In this document: piece by piece, positions 7,196-13,178 of the stretch
How positions within the stretch are numbered: position 1 is the first letter of the stretch
Layout of the letters: every line of letters begins with the position of its first letter
Source: an uncultured Prevotella sp.
GTDB lineage: Bacteria; Bacteroidota; Bacteroidia; Bacteroidales; Bacteroidaceae
Direction: 5' to 3'
Assembly: GCA_900552675.1 (NCBI GenBank)
Contig: USAI01000051.1
Span: 1 to 15,692 of the forward strand
DNA length: 15,692 bases
Notes under the pieces: model-generated
What the model was told of the DNA's origin: nothing
The model's database searches: none
Seen by the model: the letters and a program-made list of their open reading frames with translations, nothing else
Translations under genes and position numbers: made by a program

Positions 7196-7288
7196 AAAAA
7201 AACAACAAAGAGACAACCATAAACAACATCTACATGGCGTATCAAACGCTGTATCTCAATTGTTGTTTATGGTTGTCTCTTTGTTGTT
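7196..7288 (-). terminator. long-stem terminator downstream of the small membrane protein gene
   Basis: A perfect 28-bp inverted repeat (7201-7228 and 7261-7288) encloses a 32-bp spacer with its own short stem (GCGT/ACGC). In the minus direction the stem runs into seven T (7202-7196), the form of a Rho-independent terminator. The stem is far longer than usual. Confidence 0.7.
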
Positions 7289-7314
7289 CTATGTTGTTTT
7301 ATGTTGTAGAGGAC

Positions 7315-7566
7315 CTACCAACAACACAGCTCTTTCACTCTTTCCACAATATCTATTTGCCAAAAGAAGATGGGGATATACAATACCAGCATAATGGCCA
7401 AAGCCAACAAATTGCCCTTAGCACGACCTTTATCTTCATTGCGCCACGCCTTCACAATATACACGGCACGATAAACTATCAGCGCTGTCATCAGCAAAAA
7501 GAATAAGATGTACACAATATCGACAATCACGTCAAGCAGGGATAAAGTTGTTACAGATGTTTCCAT
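7315..7566 (-). CDS. small two-helix membrane protein, unknown
   Basis: An 83-residue protein, METSVTTLSLL..., with two hydrophobic helices (about residues 10-36 and 52-70) joined by a basic loop (KAWRNEDKGRAKGN). The tail WQIDIVERVKELCCW ends in a Cys pair. I do not recognise a family. The frame continues upstream to a TTG at 7584, but the ATG at 7566 is better placed after the promoter at 7604-7633. It follows the unknown lipoprotein gene on the same strand after 109 bp and has its own promoter and a long-stem terminator. It could be an accessory, immunity-like or lipid-phase protein; none of these can be shown. Confidence 0.65.
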   Translation of the reverse strand: METSVTTLSLLDVIVDIVYILFFLLMTALIVYRAVYIVKAWRNEDKGRAKGNLLALAIMLVLYIPIFFWQIDIVERVKELCCW

Positions 7567-7590
7567 AGTTGTAATTTTACTCAATAATAA

Positions 7591-7662
7591 GCTGTTCAGT
7601 TTGTAAAGATAAACAATTTCTTTTATGCCCCAAAAAAATATCGCTATCTTTTTACTGAACAG
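7591..7662. repeat. inverted repeat flanking the 7566 promoter
   Basis: GCTGTTCAGT (7591-7600) and ACTGAACAGC (7653-7662) are perfect 10-bp arms. After a small indel the match continues with AAAGATA (7605-7611) against TATCTTT (7644-7650), so each arm also carries a promoter-like box, pointing in opposite directions. Confidence 0.7.
7604..7633 (-). promoter_or_regulatory. promoter of the small membrane protein gene
   Basis: Minus strand TTTG (7633-7630), 18 bp, TATCTTTA (7611-7604), one mismatch from TAnnTTTG, with a leader of about 32 nt to the ATG at 7566. Confidence 0.55.
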
Positions 7663-7675
7663 CCTACCAATTCAA

Positions 7676-8644
7676 CTATTTAAATGTTATTCCATGGGAA
7701 TTTCCATTGTTTGTAATCTTATTAAACCGATCTTCTATAGGCGATACCACTGAATAGATACAACCTTTGTTATGTAAACACATGCCAAAAGAGACTACAG
7801 TAGTAGCAACTCCTATTGGGCCAACAACTTTTTTCGCTACTGTTCCAAAAGCTTTCATTATCAATCGAGTTCCCCAATTTTTACACGTAGATTGTCCAAG
7901 TGCAGCTAACACATCAATACCCACGGCACTCAATGCACAATCGAATACCATTTTATTACGTTCTGATAATGCATAAGTTGGAGTAACAAATATATTAAAG
8001 GGATTTAATATCGAAGCTTTTTTCTGTGCTGTAGCATTCTGATTTTCCTCGTTCATTTCATGATCAGCTAAAACCAAAGCAAAAGGAATGAGTACATTCT
8101 CATCAGCATCATATATTTCTAACATTTGTTCAATATCTTCATCAGTAATACCTTTAGCTTTCAAATAATCTTTACTTTGTTGTAGCAGGGGCGACAATTC
8201 TTTTCTAATAGCCGTCTCTGAAAGTTGTATACAATATAAAGAATCTTCATCCTGTGGTTTTTCTGTCGTATACTCTGCTGCGGTCAACCTTTCCAGGGTT
8301 TCCATATCTTGTATATTTTGAATATAATAATACAAATTTTTTATTTCCACAGCTGTACCTTCGGGATACTTAACATATATATTTTTTATATCATTACCTT
8401 TAGGAAGTGTCGTTTGAGTAAGACCGTTACTTGGAATAACTTTAGCAGGTCTATTCACATTAACGACAATAGGCGCTGAAACAAAATGATGAATATAACT
8501 ATCATATTTGTTTAATAGTTGCGCCTGAGGTGTTCTATTATTCATTTCTGCTTCATCTGACTTACATGAGTGAAGTGCCATTATTAAGCTGGCAGTAGTT
8601 GCTAAGACAAAAATAGCGACGAGACCCTTAAATAATTTAATCAT
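7676..8644 (-). CDS. unknown lipoprotein with hydrophobic Cys-bracketed C-terminus
   Basis: A 322-residue protein I do not assign to a family. Residues 1-27 form a lipoprotein signal ending LHSC (lipid-anchored Cys27). The middle (about 40-200) is mixed alpha/beta, with an acidic helix-rich stretch ITDEDIEQMLEIYDADENV. Residues 236-295 are strikingly different: rich in Gly, Ala and Val, with Cys at 236, 254, 289 and 295 (DCALSAVGIDVLAALGQSTC, then KKVVGPIGVATTVVSFGMC), which could insert in a membrane or pack as a helical hairpin. This segment resembles bacteriocin-like peptides in composition only. The start lies 19 bp after the stop of the restored reading frame of the upstream secreted protein, so both were probably one operon driven from the promoter at 9085. 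Confidence 0.75.
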   Translation of the reverse strand: MIKLFKGLVAIFVLATTASLIMALHSCKSDEAEMNNRTPQAQLLNKYDSYIHHFVSAPIVVNVNRPAKVIPSNGLTQTTLPKGNDIKNIYVKYPEGTAVEIKNLYYYIQNIQDMETLERLTAAEYTTEKPQDEDSLYCIQLSETAIRKELSPLLQQSKDYLKAKGITDEDIEQMLEIYDADENVLIPFALVLADHEMNEENQNATAQKKASILNPFNIFVTPTYALSERNKMVFDCALSAVGIDVLAALGQSTCKNWGTRLIMKAFGTVAKKVVGPIGVATTVVSFGMCLHNKGCIYSVVSPIEDRFNKITNNGNSHGITFK

Positions 8645-8663
8645 AGTTGTTTTTTATTAGTTA

Positions 8664-8771
8664 TTATAAGTTTATTTCTGTATAGAACATGTAATTATCT
8701 CGTATCAACTGTAGTTCACATATATCTGTATAATCAGGTAGATACAGATCTAATGATGTCACAACCGCTTC
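8664..8771 (-). pseudogene. out-of-frame 3' part of the small secreted protein gene
   Basis: Directly after the premature TGA (8770-8772), the next frame is open for 35 codons (EAVVTSLDLYLPDYTDICEL and QLIRDNYMFYTEINL), with a TAA at 8664-8666. Its pattern of alternating strands (LDLYLP, CELQLIRDNYMFYTEINL) is what a beta-rich secreted domain of the DUF3244 type needs to finish after DGVIIY. The stop lies 19 bp before the next gene's ATG, which is what an intact operon gene would show. Confidence 0.75.
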
Positions 8772-9054
8772 ATATATATATAATTACTCCATCCTTAACC
8801 AAACGAACAGTCATCCCTTCACACGGTGTTTGAAAGTGAAGTTTTTGACCATCGGCATACACAGTAGGGACAAGTACAGGTGTACGCGGATTATTCTCTT
8901 CTTTAGACATTGGAGGAACAATCATCTTAACATTAAATGGCAGAAGCCTCATTCCTTGAGCACACTCGATAGCGCAAGACGCACTTAAGCAAGCAGCATG
9001 TGTAATAGCAGGACTTGCTAAAGCTAATAAAAATAGCATAATGGTTTTGTTCAT
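8770..9054 (-). CDS. small secreted protein, DUF3244-like, cut short by a frameshift in an AT tract
   Basis: As it stands this encodes 94 residues: a signal peptide (1 to about 20, ending ITHA), a Cys-rich start (CLSASCAIEC), a linker, and RTPVLVPTVYADGQKLHFQT leading to VRLVKDGVIIYI, where it stops. The last part looks like the first strands of a DUF3244-type beta domain found in small exported Bacteroidetes proteins, in which a DGxVVY-like turn is followed by further strands. Those strands are present in the next frame (8664-8771). Insertion of one AT unit in the tract at 8772-8782, or loss of one base, gives about 130 residues. The gene has a good promoter at 9085-9092 and tandem upstream sites. 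Alternatives are a decayed gene or a sequencing error. Family assignment is tentative. Confidence 0.7.
   Translation of the reverse strand: MNKTIMLFLLALASPAITHAACLSASCAIECAQGMRLLPFNVKMIVPPMSKEENNPRTPVLVPTVYADGQKLHFQTPCEGMTVRLVKDGVIIYI
8772..8782. repeat. alternating AT tract, (AT)5A, at the frameshift
   Basis: Eleven alternating bases sit exactly where the reading frame of the small secreted protein breaks. With five AT units the frame is off; six or three units would put it on. Confidence 0.8.
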
Positions 9055-9084
9055 ATCTTTCGTTTTTAATTAGTTTAACGTTTG

Positions 9085-9092
9085 CAAAGATA
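9085..9092 (-). promoter_or_regulatory. -7 promoter box TATCTTTG for the secreted protein-lipoprotein operon
   Basis: Exact TAnnTTTG on the minus strand, about 31 bp before the ATG at 9054. A small dyad, CGAC-AACG-GTCG (9103-9114), sits close behind it where the -33 box is expected. There is no TTTG there, which suggests an activator-dependent promoter. Confidence 0.6.
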
Positions 9093-9134
9093 TGACATAT
9101 TCCGACAACGGTCGAATTTCTTTATTGCTGATAT

Positions 9135-9216
9135 TTGACAATATTTGACAGCGATATAACTACATAATATCCAGCGAATTATACTTTATCATCTTCTATT
9201 GACAATTCTTGACAAT
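9135..9216. promoter_or_regulatory. two TTGACAATnnTTGACA tandem sites upstream of the operon promoter
   Basis: TTGACAATATTTGACA at 9135-9150 and TTGACAATTCTTGACA at 9199-9214 share 14 of 16 bases. Inside each, TTGACA repeats every 10 bp, one DNA turn; the two sites are 64 bp apart. They lie about 45-125 bp upstream of the -7 box, a position typical of activator binding. Confidence 0.6.
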
Positions 9217-9275
9217 GCTATCATTAGAAACAAAACATGAGTAAAATGAAGTATAAACACCACTCTAAACAAAAG

Positions 9276-9687
9276 GTATATACTGAACTTTCGCTTTTAA
9301 AATGTGGTAATTATCTCCAGCAAGCGTCGCCGCGCTCGACTTTGTCGCTTGCCAGAGCAAGAAGGCGGCGAATATCCATAACCGCTGGTGAAGAGAGCGA
9401 AGCGAACGTAACCTGCTGTTTAACAGCAAGATAATAAAACGTCCTCGAAGAGGGCGAACACAAGCAAGTTGTTCAAATATTCGATATATTCGCCCTCTTC
9501 GAGGACGATTTTACCATCATTCATGGAACCGCAGGCTTCGCTGCCTTTGGCAGCTCAACCAGCGGTTATGGATATTCGCCGCCTTCTTGCTCTGGCAAGC
9601 GACAAAGTCGAGCGCGGCGACGCTCTCTTGAGATGATAATCACTTGAAAATGTGTTTATTATGCACTTACGAAAGTTCAATATATAC
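9276..9687. repeat. 412-bp imperfect palindrome
   Basis: The core arms 9324-9389 and 9558-9623 are perfect 66-bp inverted copies, about 60 percent GC in AT-rich surroundings. Inside lies a second perfect 19-bp pair (9440-9458 and 9488-9506). Outside, the ends 9276-9293 and 9670-9687 match at 17 of 18 bases, with a diverged link (14 of 20) between. The element ends 2 bp beyond the stop codon of the regulator gene and fills most of the 635-bp gap 9055-9689. No gene is seen in that gap; a plus-strand frame at 9237-9434 runs through one arm and is not believable as a gene. Confidence 0.85.
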
Positions 9688-9689
9688 AT

Positions 9690-11444
9690 TTAAAGAGCTC
9701 TGATAGAATTATCAAAGTCAGATGCGCTTCCTTTTATATGAAATATTTTAACGAACAAACGTCTTCTTGTTTGAGAAATATCAGAGCATGACAATCCCAT
9801 CAGATTAGCCATCTGATATGGTTTAAATCCCAATTTCGATAACATACATATTTTATACTCTTTCTCGCTCACAGGATACTGTTTCAAGATTTGCGTCTTA
9901 AACGTAGGCATCGTTTCATTTATCATCTGACACAAATCTTCCCAATCAGTATTAGATGGCATCATATTAATTTTTTCGCATATGTATATAAAGTGTTTGA
10001 ATATTGACGAATTCTGTATTTCAATAGTGATAGCAGATATTTCTTGCAATGTCTTCTCTTTTTTATAATTATTAATACGATTTTCCAACTCGAGAATCAT
10101 TTTTTCTTTTCGAGCAATTTGAGTATGATTCTCTGTAACATTTTGCTGCATTAGCAATTTCAAATTTTCTTTTTCTTGCGAATACTGCTTAATTGTAGAC
10201 AGATAAGCATCCTTTAATCTTAACGTTTCTTTTCTCTGTAATCTTAGCCGATGCTTAAACCAATAAGTAACAATCCATAATAGGACAATGGTTATAATAA
10301 TTAGGGTATAAAGACGCTGTTGAATTTTATTCGTTTCTTCAGTCTTTTCAATTGATTTTTGTAGATGTCGATTATAGTTAAACAACGCCTGAAGTTGTTG
10401 ATACTTTTTAGAATTCTCTGAATTAAAAAGAGAATCATTAAGCTTATAGCATGCCAATGCATACTTTGCCGTAGAGTCAGGTATATTTTTTCTTTCATAC
10501 ACAAGGCTCAAACCATGTATCGCACCGTTTTGGTTAAAAAGGTCAGACGCTTCACTTTTTTCTTTACGAAAGAAATACTCTGCCGAATCTAATTTATTAA
10601 CACCGAGATAATACATGCCTTTATCATAATAGTGTATTTCTTTTCCTTTAACAACATTACCTAAAGAGTCAAAATATCCAGAATATTTTTCATAAAAGTC
10701 GAAATATTGTTTAGCCTTTACATAATCACCTTTTTGCAACAAAGCTGTACCATAAGTGCCGCATGCAATAGCAGCGTGAATGGTATCCTTCAAAAGGTAA
10801 CAATGCTTAAGAATATAATCTTTTATTTTTATGCAAGAGTCAACATTGTTACGTATTAAATAATTACTTGCTACATGTCCGAGACAGTTTAGTGCAGTAA
10901 GGGTATCTTTTACTTTCCATGCACATAAGGCAGCAGCTTTTTCTTCTTCTATAGCATTATCCACGATACCTTGCTCTTCAAAAATATTAGCAACTTGTGC
11001 ATGAATTACAACCAAAGACCGTAAATCCGTACTACTATTATTATCAGCAAAGGCTATAGCTTTTGAATAATTTTCCAATGCTTGTGCCCCATCATTCATA
11101 TCACGGTAAGCACACCCTAAAATATAATAGGCCATCATCCTATCATAGTCAGAGCCATGATCATTAAAATATGACACTATTTCTTTACTCAGGCTATCAG
11201 ACGAAAAGGCAATATAGGCTTTATTTTGGGCTATACTCTTTGAAAGATAAAAGCGCATACGCGCATCTGTCCCCACTTCATGTGCAAGAGATTCATTGTT
11301 CGATAACAATTTATAGGCAGACATGCTATTCATATCCATAATACTCTCTGCCTGTGCTACGATATTATTTAATCTGCGTTCTTTATCTGAAGAGCAACCA
11401 ACAAGGCTAAAGATAAATATGAAAACATAAACAAGATATTTCAT
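9690..11444 (-). CDS. TPR lipoprotein regulator with transmembrane segment, coiled coil and C-terminal HTH
   Basis: A 584-residue protein of a type common in Bacteroidetes: a sensor-regulator joined in one chain. It has a lipoprotein-like signal (SLVGC, Cys17), a TPR-rich helical region at about residues 25-345 (for example AYYILGCAYRDMNDGAQALE and YGTALLQKGDYVKAKQYF), a transmembrane helix at about 379-396, a charged coiled coil at about 397-470, and a LuxR/sigma-region-4-like helix-turn-helix at about 522-575 (VSEKEYKICMLSKLGFKPYQ, then MANLMGLSCSDISQTRRRLF). The layout puts TPRs outside the cytoplasm and the HTH inside. The cue is unknown. It lies directly upstream of the secreted protein-lipoprotein operon on the same strand, across the large palindrome, and may bind the TTGACA sites; that is inference. 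A promoter box lies at 11476-11483. Confidence 0.88.
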   Translation of the reverse strand: MKYLVYVFIFIFSLVGCSSDKERRLNNIVAQAESIMDMNSMSAYKLLSNNESLAHEVGTDARMRFYLSKSIAQNKAYIAFSSDSLSKEIVSYFNDHGSDYDRMMAYYILGCAYRDMNDGAQALENYSKAIAFADNNSSTDLRSLVVIHAQVANIFEEQGIVDNAIEEEKAAALCAWKVKDTLTALNCLGHVASNYLIRNNVDSCIKIKDYILKHCYLLKDTIHAAIACGTYGTALLQKGDYVKAKQYFDFYEKYSGYFDSLGNVVKGKEIHYYDKGMYYLGVNKLDSAEYFFRKEKSEASDLFNQNGAIHGLSLVYERKNIPDSTAKYALACYKLNDSLFNSENSKKYQQLQALFNYNRHLQKSIEKTEETNKIQQRLYTLIIITIVLLWIVTYWFKHRLRLQRKETLRLKDAYLSTIKQYSQEKENLKLLMQQNVTENHTQIARKEKMILELENRINNYKKEKTLQEISAITIEIQNSSIFKHFIYICEKINMMPSNTDWEDLCQMINETMPTFKTQILKQYPVSEKEYKICMLSKLGFKPYQMANLMGLSCSDISQTRRRLFVKIFHIKGSASDFDNSIRAL

Positions 11445-11475
11445 GAAATGATGTAGAATTAATTGCTAAAAACAA

Positions 11476-11483
11476 CAAAATTA
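11476..11483 (-). promoter_or_regulatory. -7 promoter box TAATTTTG for the TPR regulator
   Basis: The minus strand reads TAATTTTG, an exact TAnnTTTG box about 32 bp before the start at 11444. The region around it is very AT-rich, so chance matches are possible. Confidence 0.45.
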
Positions 11484-11531
11484 AAAGCAAAGCCTTAAAA
11501 TATATAAAAATATAAAGTCATTACTACCCTT

Positions 11532-11573
11532 AAAAAACTTAAGAGGCTGTTTGCTTTATTTTGCAAACAGCCT
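11532..11573 (-). terminator. Rho-independent terminator of the DUF4369 gene
   Basis: On the minus strand, AGGCTGTTTGC and GCAAACAGCCT (11573-11563 and 11554-11544) form a perfect 11-bp stem with an 8-nt loop, followed by CTTAAGTTTTTT. It starts 28 bp after the stop codon. Confidence 0.85.
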
Positions 11574-11600
11574 TTAATATGTAGTGACCAATTTCTCTTC

Positions 11601-12770
11601 TTACAGCAGCGATCGTATCTCGGCCTCCAGGTCTTTAATCTGCACATCGCGCTTATGCAGCACGTTGTCCTTCGAGATGATGAAGAAGGTAGGAATTGAT
11701 TGCACGTTATAGGTGGCAAGAACGCTCTGGTGGTCTTCGTCAACACGCACGTTTATCCAAGGCAGGGCGGCGGTTTGTGTCTTCCAGAAGTGCTCATCGG
11801 GGTCAACGCTCACCTGATAAATTTCAAAACCCTGAGCATGATATTTGTTATACAGTTCGCGCAGCATCATGATGCGCTGCATGCTCTGCTCGCTGGCAAA
11901 GAGGTGGAAGTCGAGCATCACCACCTTACCCTTGAGCTGCGCCAACGACTGGTTGTGGCCCTTATTATCGGGCAGCGTAATGTTGATGATGCCCGTCGAC
12001 GTCACCTTCGAGGCATCAATCTCGGCCGGCGTGTTGTTAGCACGAATAATGCGCACGTTCTTCATGCCCTCAATAGCAATATTATGAAGGTTCTGGCCAC
12101 GCTCGGCTTTGGGGAAATAGGTATCCCAACTGGTAGCCACGGCAGCAAAAACCTTGATATCTTCTTCGCTGTTGCGGGGGTTGAAGATGAGGGTCGACGC
12201 ATTGCCCAACGCCAAGGTTTGGAAGAGGGCAAAATAAGACGAGGCGCGCATCGGAGCCTTGAAGATATAATTAAACTTCACCTTATCTTTATAGCGCTCT
12301 ACCACGCGGTCGATACTGTCGCCCACAGCGTCAACACCCAGCGACGGGTCTTTGGCAATGGCGTTAACCTGTAACTGAAGGCCTATCTGCAGCAGTGCCA
12401 ACTCCTTAATGGTAGCGCAGTCGGCCGACCCTGTCACCTCATAACCCGATGCCATGGTGGGATAAGCGGCCTTTATGTTTACGGTCTCGGTAGAGTCGGC
12501 AGCCAAGTTAATGATCTGTCCTGCAATGCGCAGACGGTAGAACTCGGGGGCATCGCCAGCCTTGGCAGCAAAGCTAAAGGCACCATCCTCGCCCAACTTC
12601 ACCGAGTCGAGCACCACAGCGCCATTCAAGCTCATGTTTTCAAAATACAGTGTAGAGTCCTTTGCCTCAGTAATGTTTCCCTCTACATGAAACTTCTTTT
12701 CGGTACACGAGGTAATGCTGAAGGTAGCCACTGCAAGGGCCGCCACAGCCATTAGTTGTTTTATCATCAT
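11601..12770 (-). CDS. DUF4369/thioredoxin-fold lipoprotein lacking the CxxC active site
   Basis: A 389-residue lipoprotein (signal ending ITSC, Cys22). Residues about 26-115 form the beta-rich DUF4369 domain (FHVEGNITEAKDSTLYFENM), a helical middle follows to about 250, and residues about 262-389 are a TlpA/AhpC-like thioredoxin fold. The fold is well kept: GKVVMLDF at 281-288, LRELYNKYHAQGFEIYQVSV, and the cis-proline loop SIPTFF with Pro360. At the active site, however, where TlpA-type proteins have WCxxC, this one reads FASEQS (291-296) with no Cys at all. It therefore cannot do disulfide exchange and probably binds or scaffolds partners. Such Cys-less variants with a SEQS-type sequence recur in the phylum. 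It is transcribed alone, promoter 12803-12810, terminator 11532-11573. Confidence 0.87.
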   Translation of the reverse strand: MMIKQLMAVAALAVATFSITSCTEKKFHVEGNITEAKDSTLYFENMSLNGAVVLDSVKLGEDGAFSFAAKAGDAPEFYRLRIAGQIINLAADSTETVNIKAAYPTMASGYEVTGSADCATIKELALLQIGLQLQVNAIAKDPSLGVDAVGDSIDRVVERYKDKVKFNYIFKAPMRASSYFALFQTLALGNASTLIFNPRNSEEDIKVFAAVATSWDTYFPKAERGQNLHNIAIEGMKNVRIIRANNTPAEIDASKVTSTGIINITLPDNKGHNQSLAQLKGKVVMLDFHLFASEQSMQRIMMLRELYNKYHAQGFEIYQVSVDPDEHFWKTQTAALPWINVRVDEDHQSVLATYNVQSIPTFFIISKDNVLHKRDVQIKDLEAEIRSLL

Positions 12771-12802
12771 AAAATGTATCTGTTTTTCAAAGAATATTTC
12801 TG

Positions 12803-12810
12803 CAAATTTA
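12803..12810 (-). promoter_or_regulatory. -7 promoter box TAAATTTG for the DUF4369 gene
   Basis: Exact TAnnTTTG on the minus strand, 33 bp before the ATG at 12770. Confidence 0.6.
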
Positions 12811-12924
12811 CGCTTTTTTCTTGAATGTGTGAAGAGAAAGAGATAAATATTAAGGTTTTGAGCTTTTTACACGTTCTCGGGCTTCATCAGTGATATAGAG
12901 TGATAATGTTTTTTATGTTTATCG

Positions 12925-13061
12925 CCCTATTGTGGGCAAAGTGCAGCTTGCTGCACCAATAAAAGGTATGGCGGATGGGGTGGCGAGAGCTTGCTCTCGT
13001 AAGACCATTCGCCATACCTTTTATTAAAACCAGAAGGGTTTGCCCACAATAGGGGTTTTTT
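12925..13061. repeat. nested palindromic element able to form a three-way junction
   Basis: Perfect 16-bp outer arms (12925-12940, 13039-13054) enclose first a hairpin, GTGCAGC-TT-GCTGCAC (12941-12956), then a second pair of perfect 16-bp arms (12958-12973, 13010-13025) capped by CGAGAGC-TT-GCTCTCG (12984-12999). Both hairpin tips read AGCTTGCT. Seven T follow the outer arm (13055-13061). It lies in the 408-bp gap 12771-13178 between divergent genes, which otherwise holds only promoters. Confidence 0.8.
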
Positions 13062-13130
13062 TATGTTTTTGTTAAACATGCTATAAAAAAAGAAAAAGGG
13101 TGAACCATGAGGCTTATCAATATTTTTTTG

Positions 13131-13138
13131 TAATTTCG
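13131..13138 (+). promoter_or_regulatory. possible -7 box for the 13179 operon
   Basis: TAATTTCG, one mismatch from TAnnTTTG, 40 bp before the ATG at 13179, with no clear TTTG upstream. Weak. Confidence 0.3.
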
Positions 13139-13178
13139 CATTGCCTAAAAAGTTTGGCAGAAACAAAAACAACTGGAA

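Larger units (their letters stand above)
6663..7314. other. 652-bp gene-free region dense in repeats
   Basis: No convincing coding frame on either strand. The region lies between the convergent ends of the esterase gene and the small membrane protein gene. It contains two opposed hairpins of one family (6682-6712, 6764-6793), two copies of TGTATATTTATGCA 30 bp apart plus a third at 7134-7147, a four-unit 22-bp array (7004-7091) and a 28-bp inverted repeat (7201-7288). The stretch 6900-7003 is AT-rich and shows nothing I can name. Confidence 0.8.

Noticed and set aside
9237..9434. Plus-strand 65-codon frame with ATG
   Set aside because: Two thirds of it runs through one arm of the large palindrome, it has no signal of a known domain, no clear promoter, and an Arg-rich repeat-derived sequence (ARARRRR).
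12925..13061. 6S RNA or another named non-coding RNA
   Set aside because: The perfect stacked arms and twin tips fit a dispersed palindromic element better; no known RNA signature was recognised.
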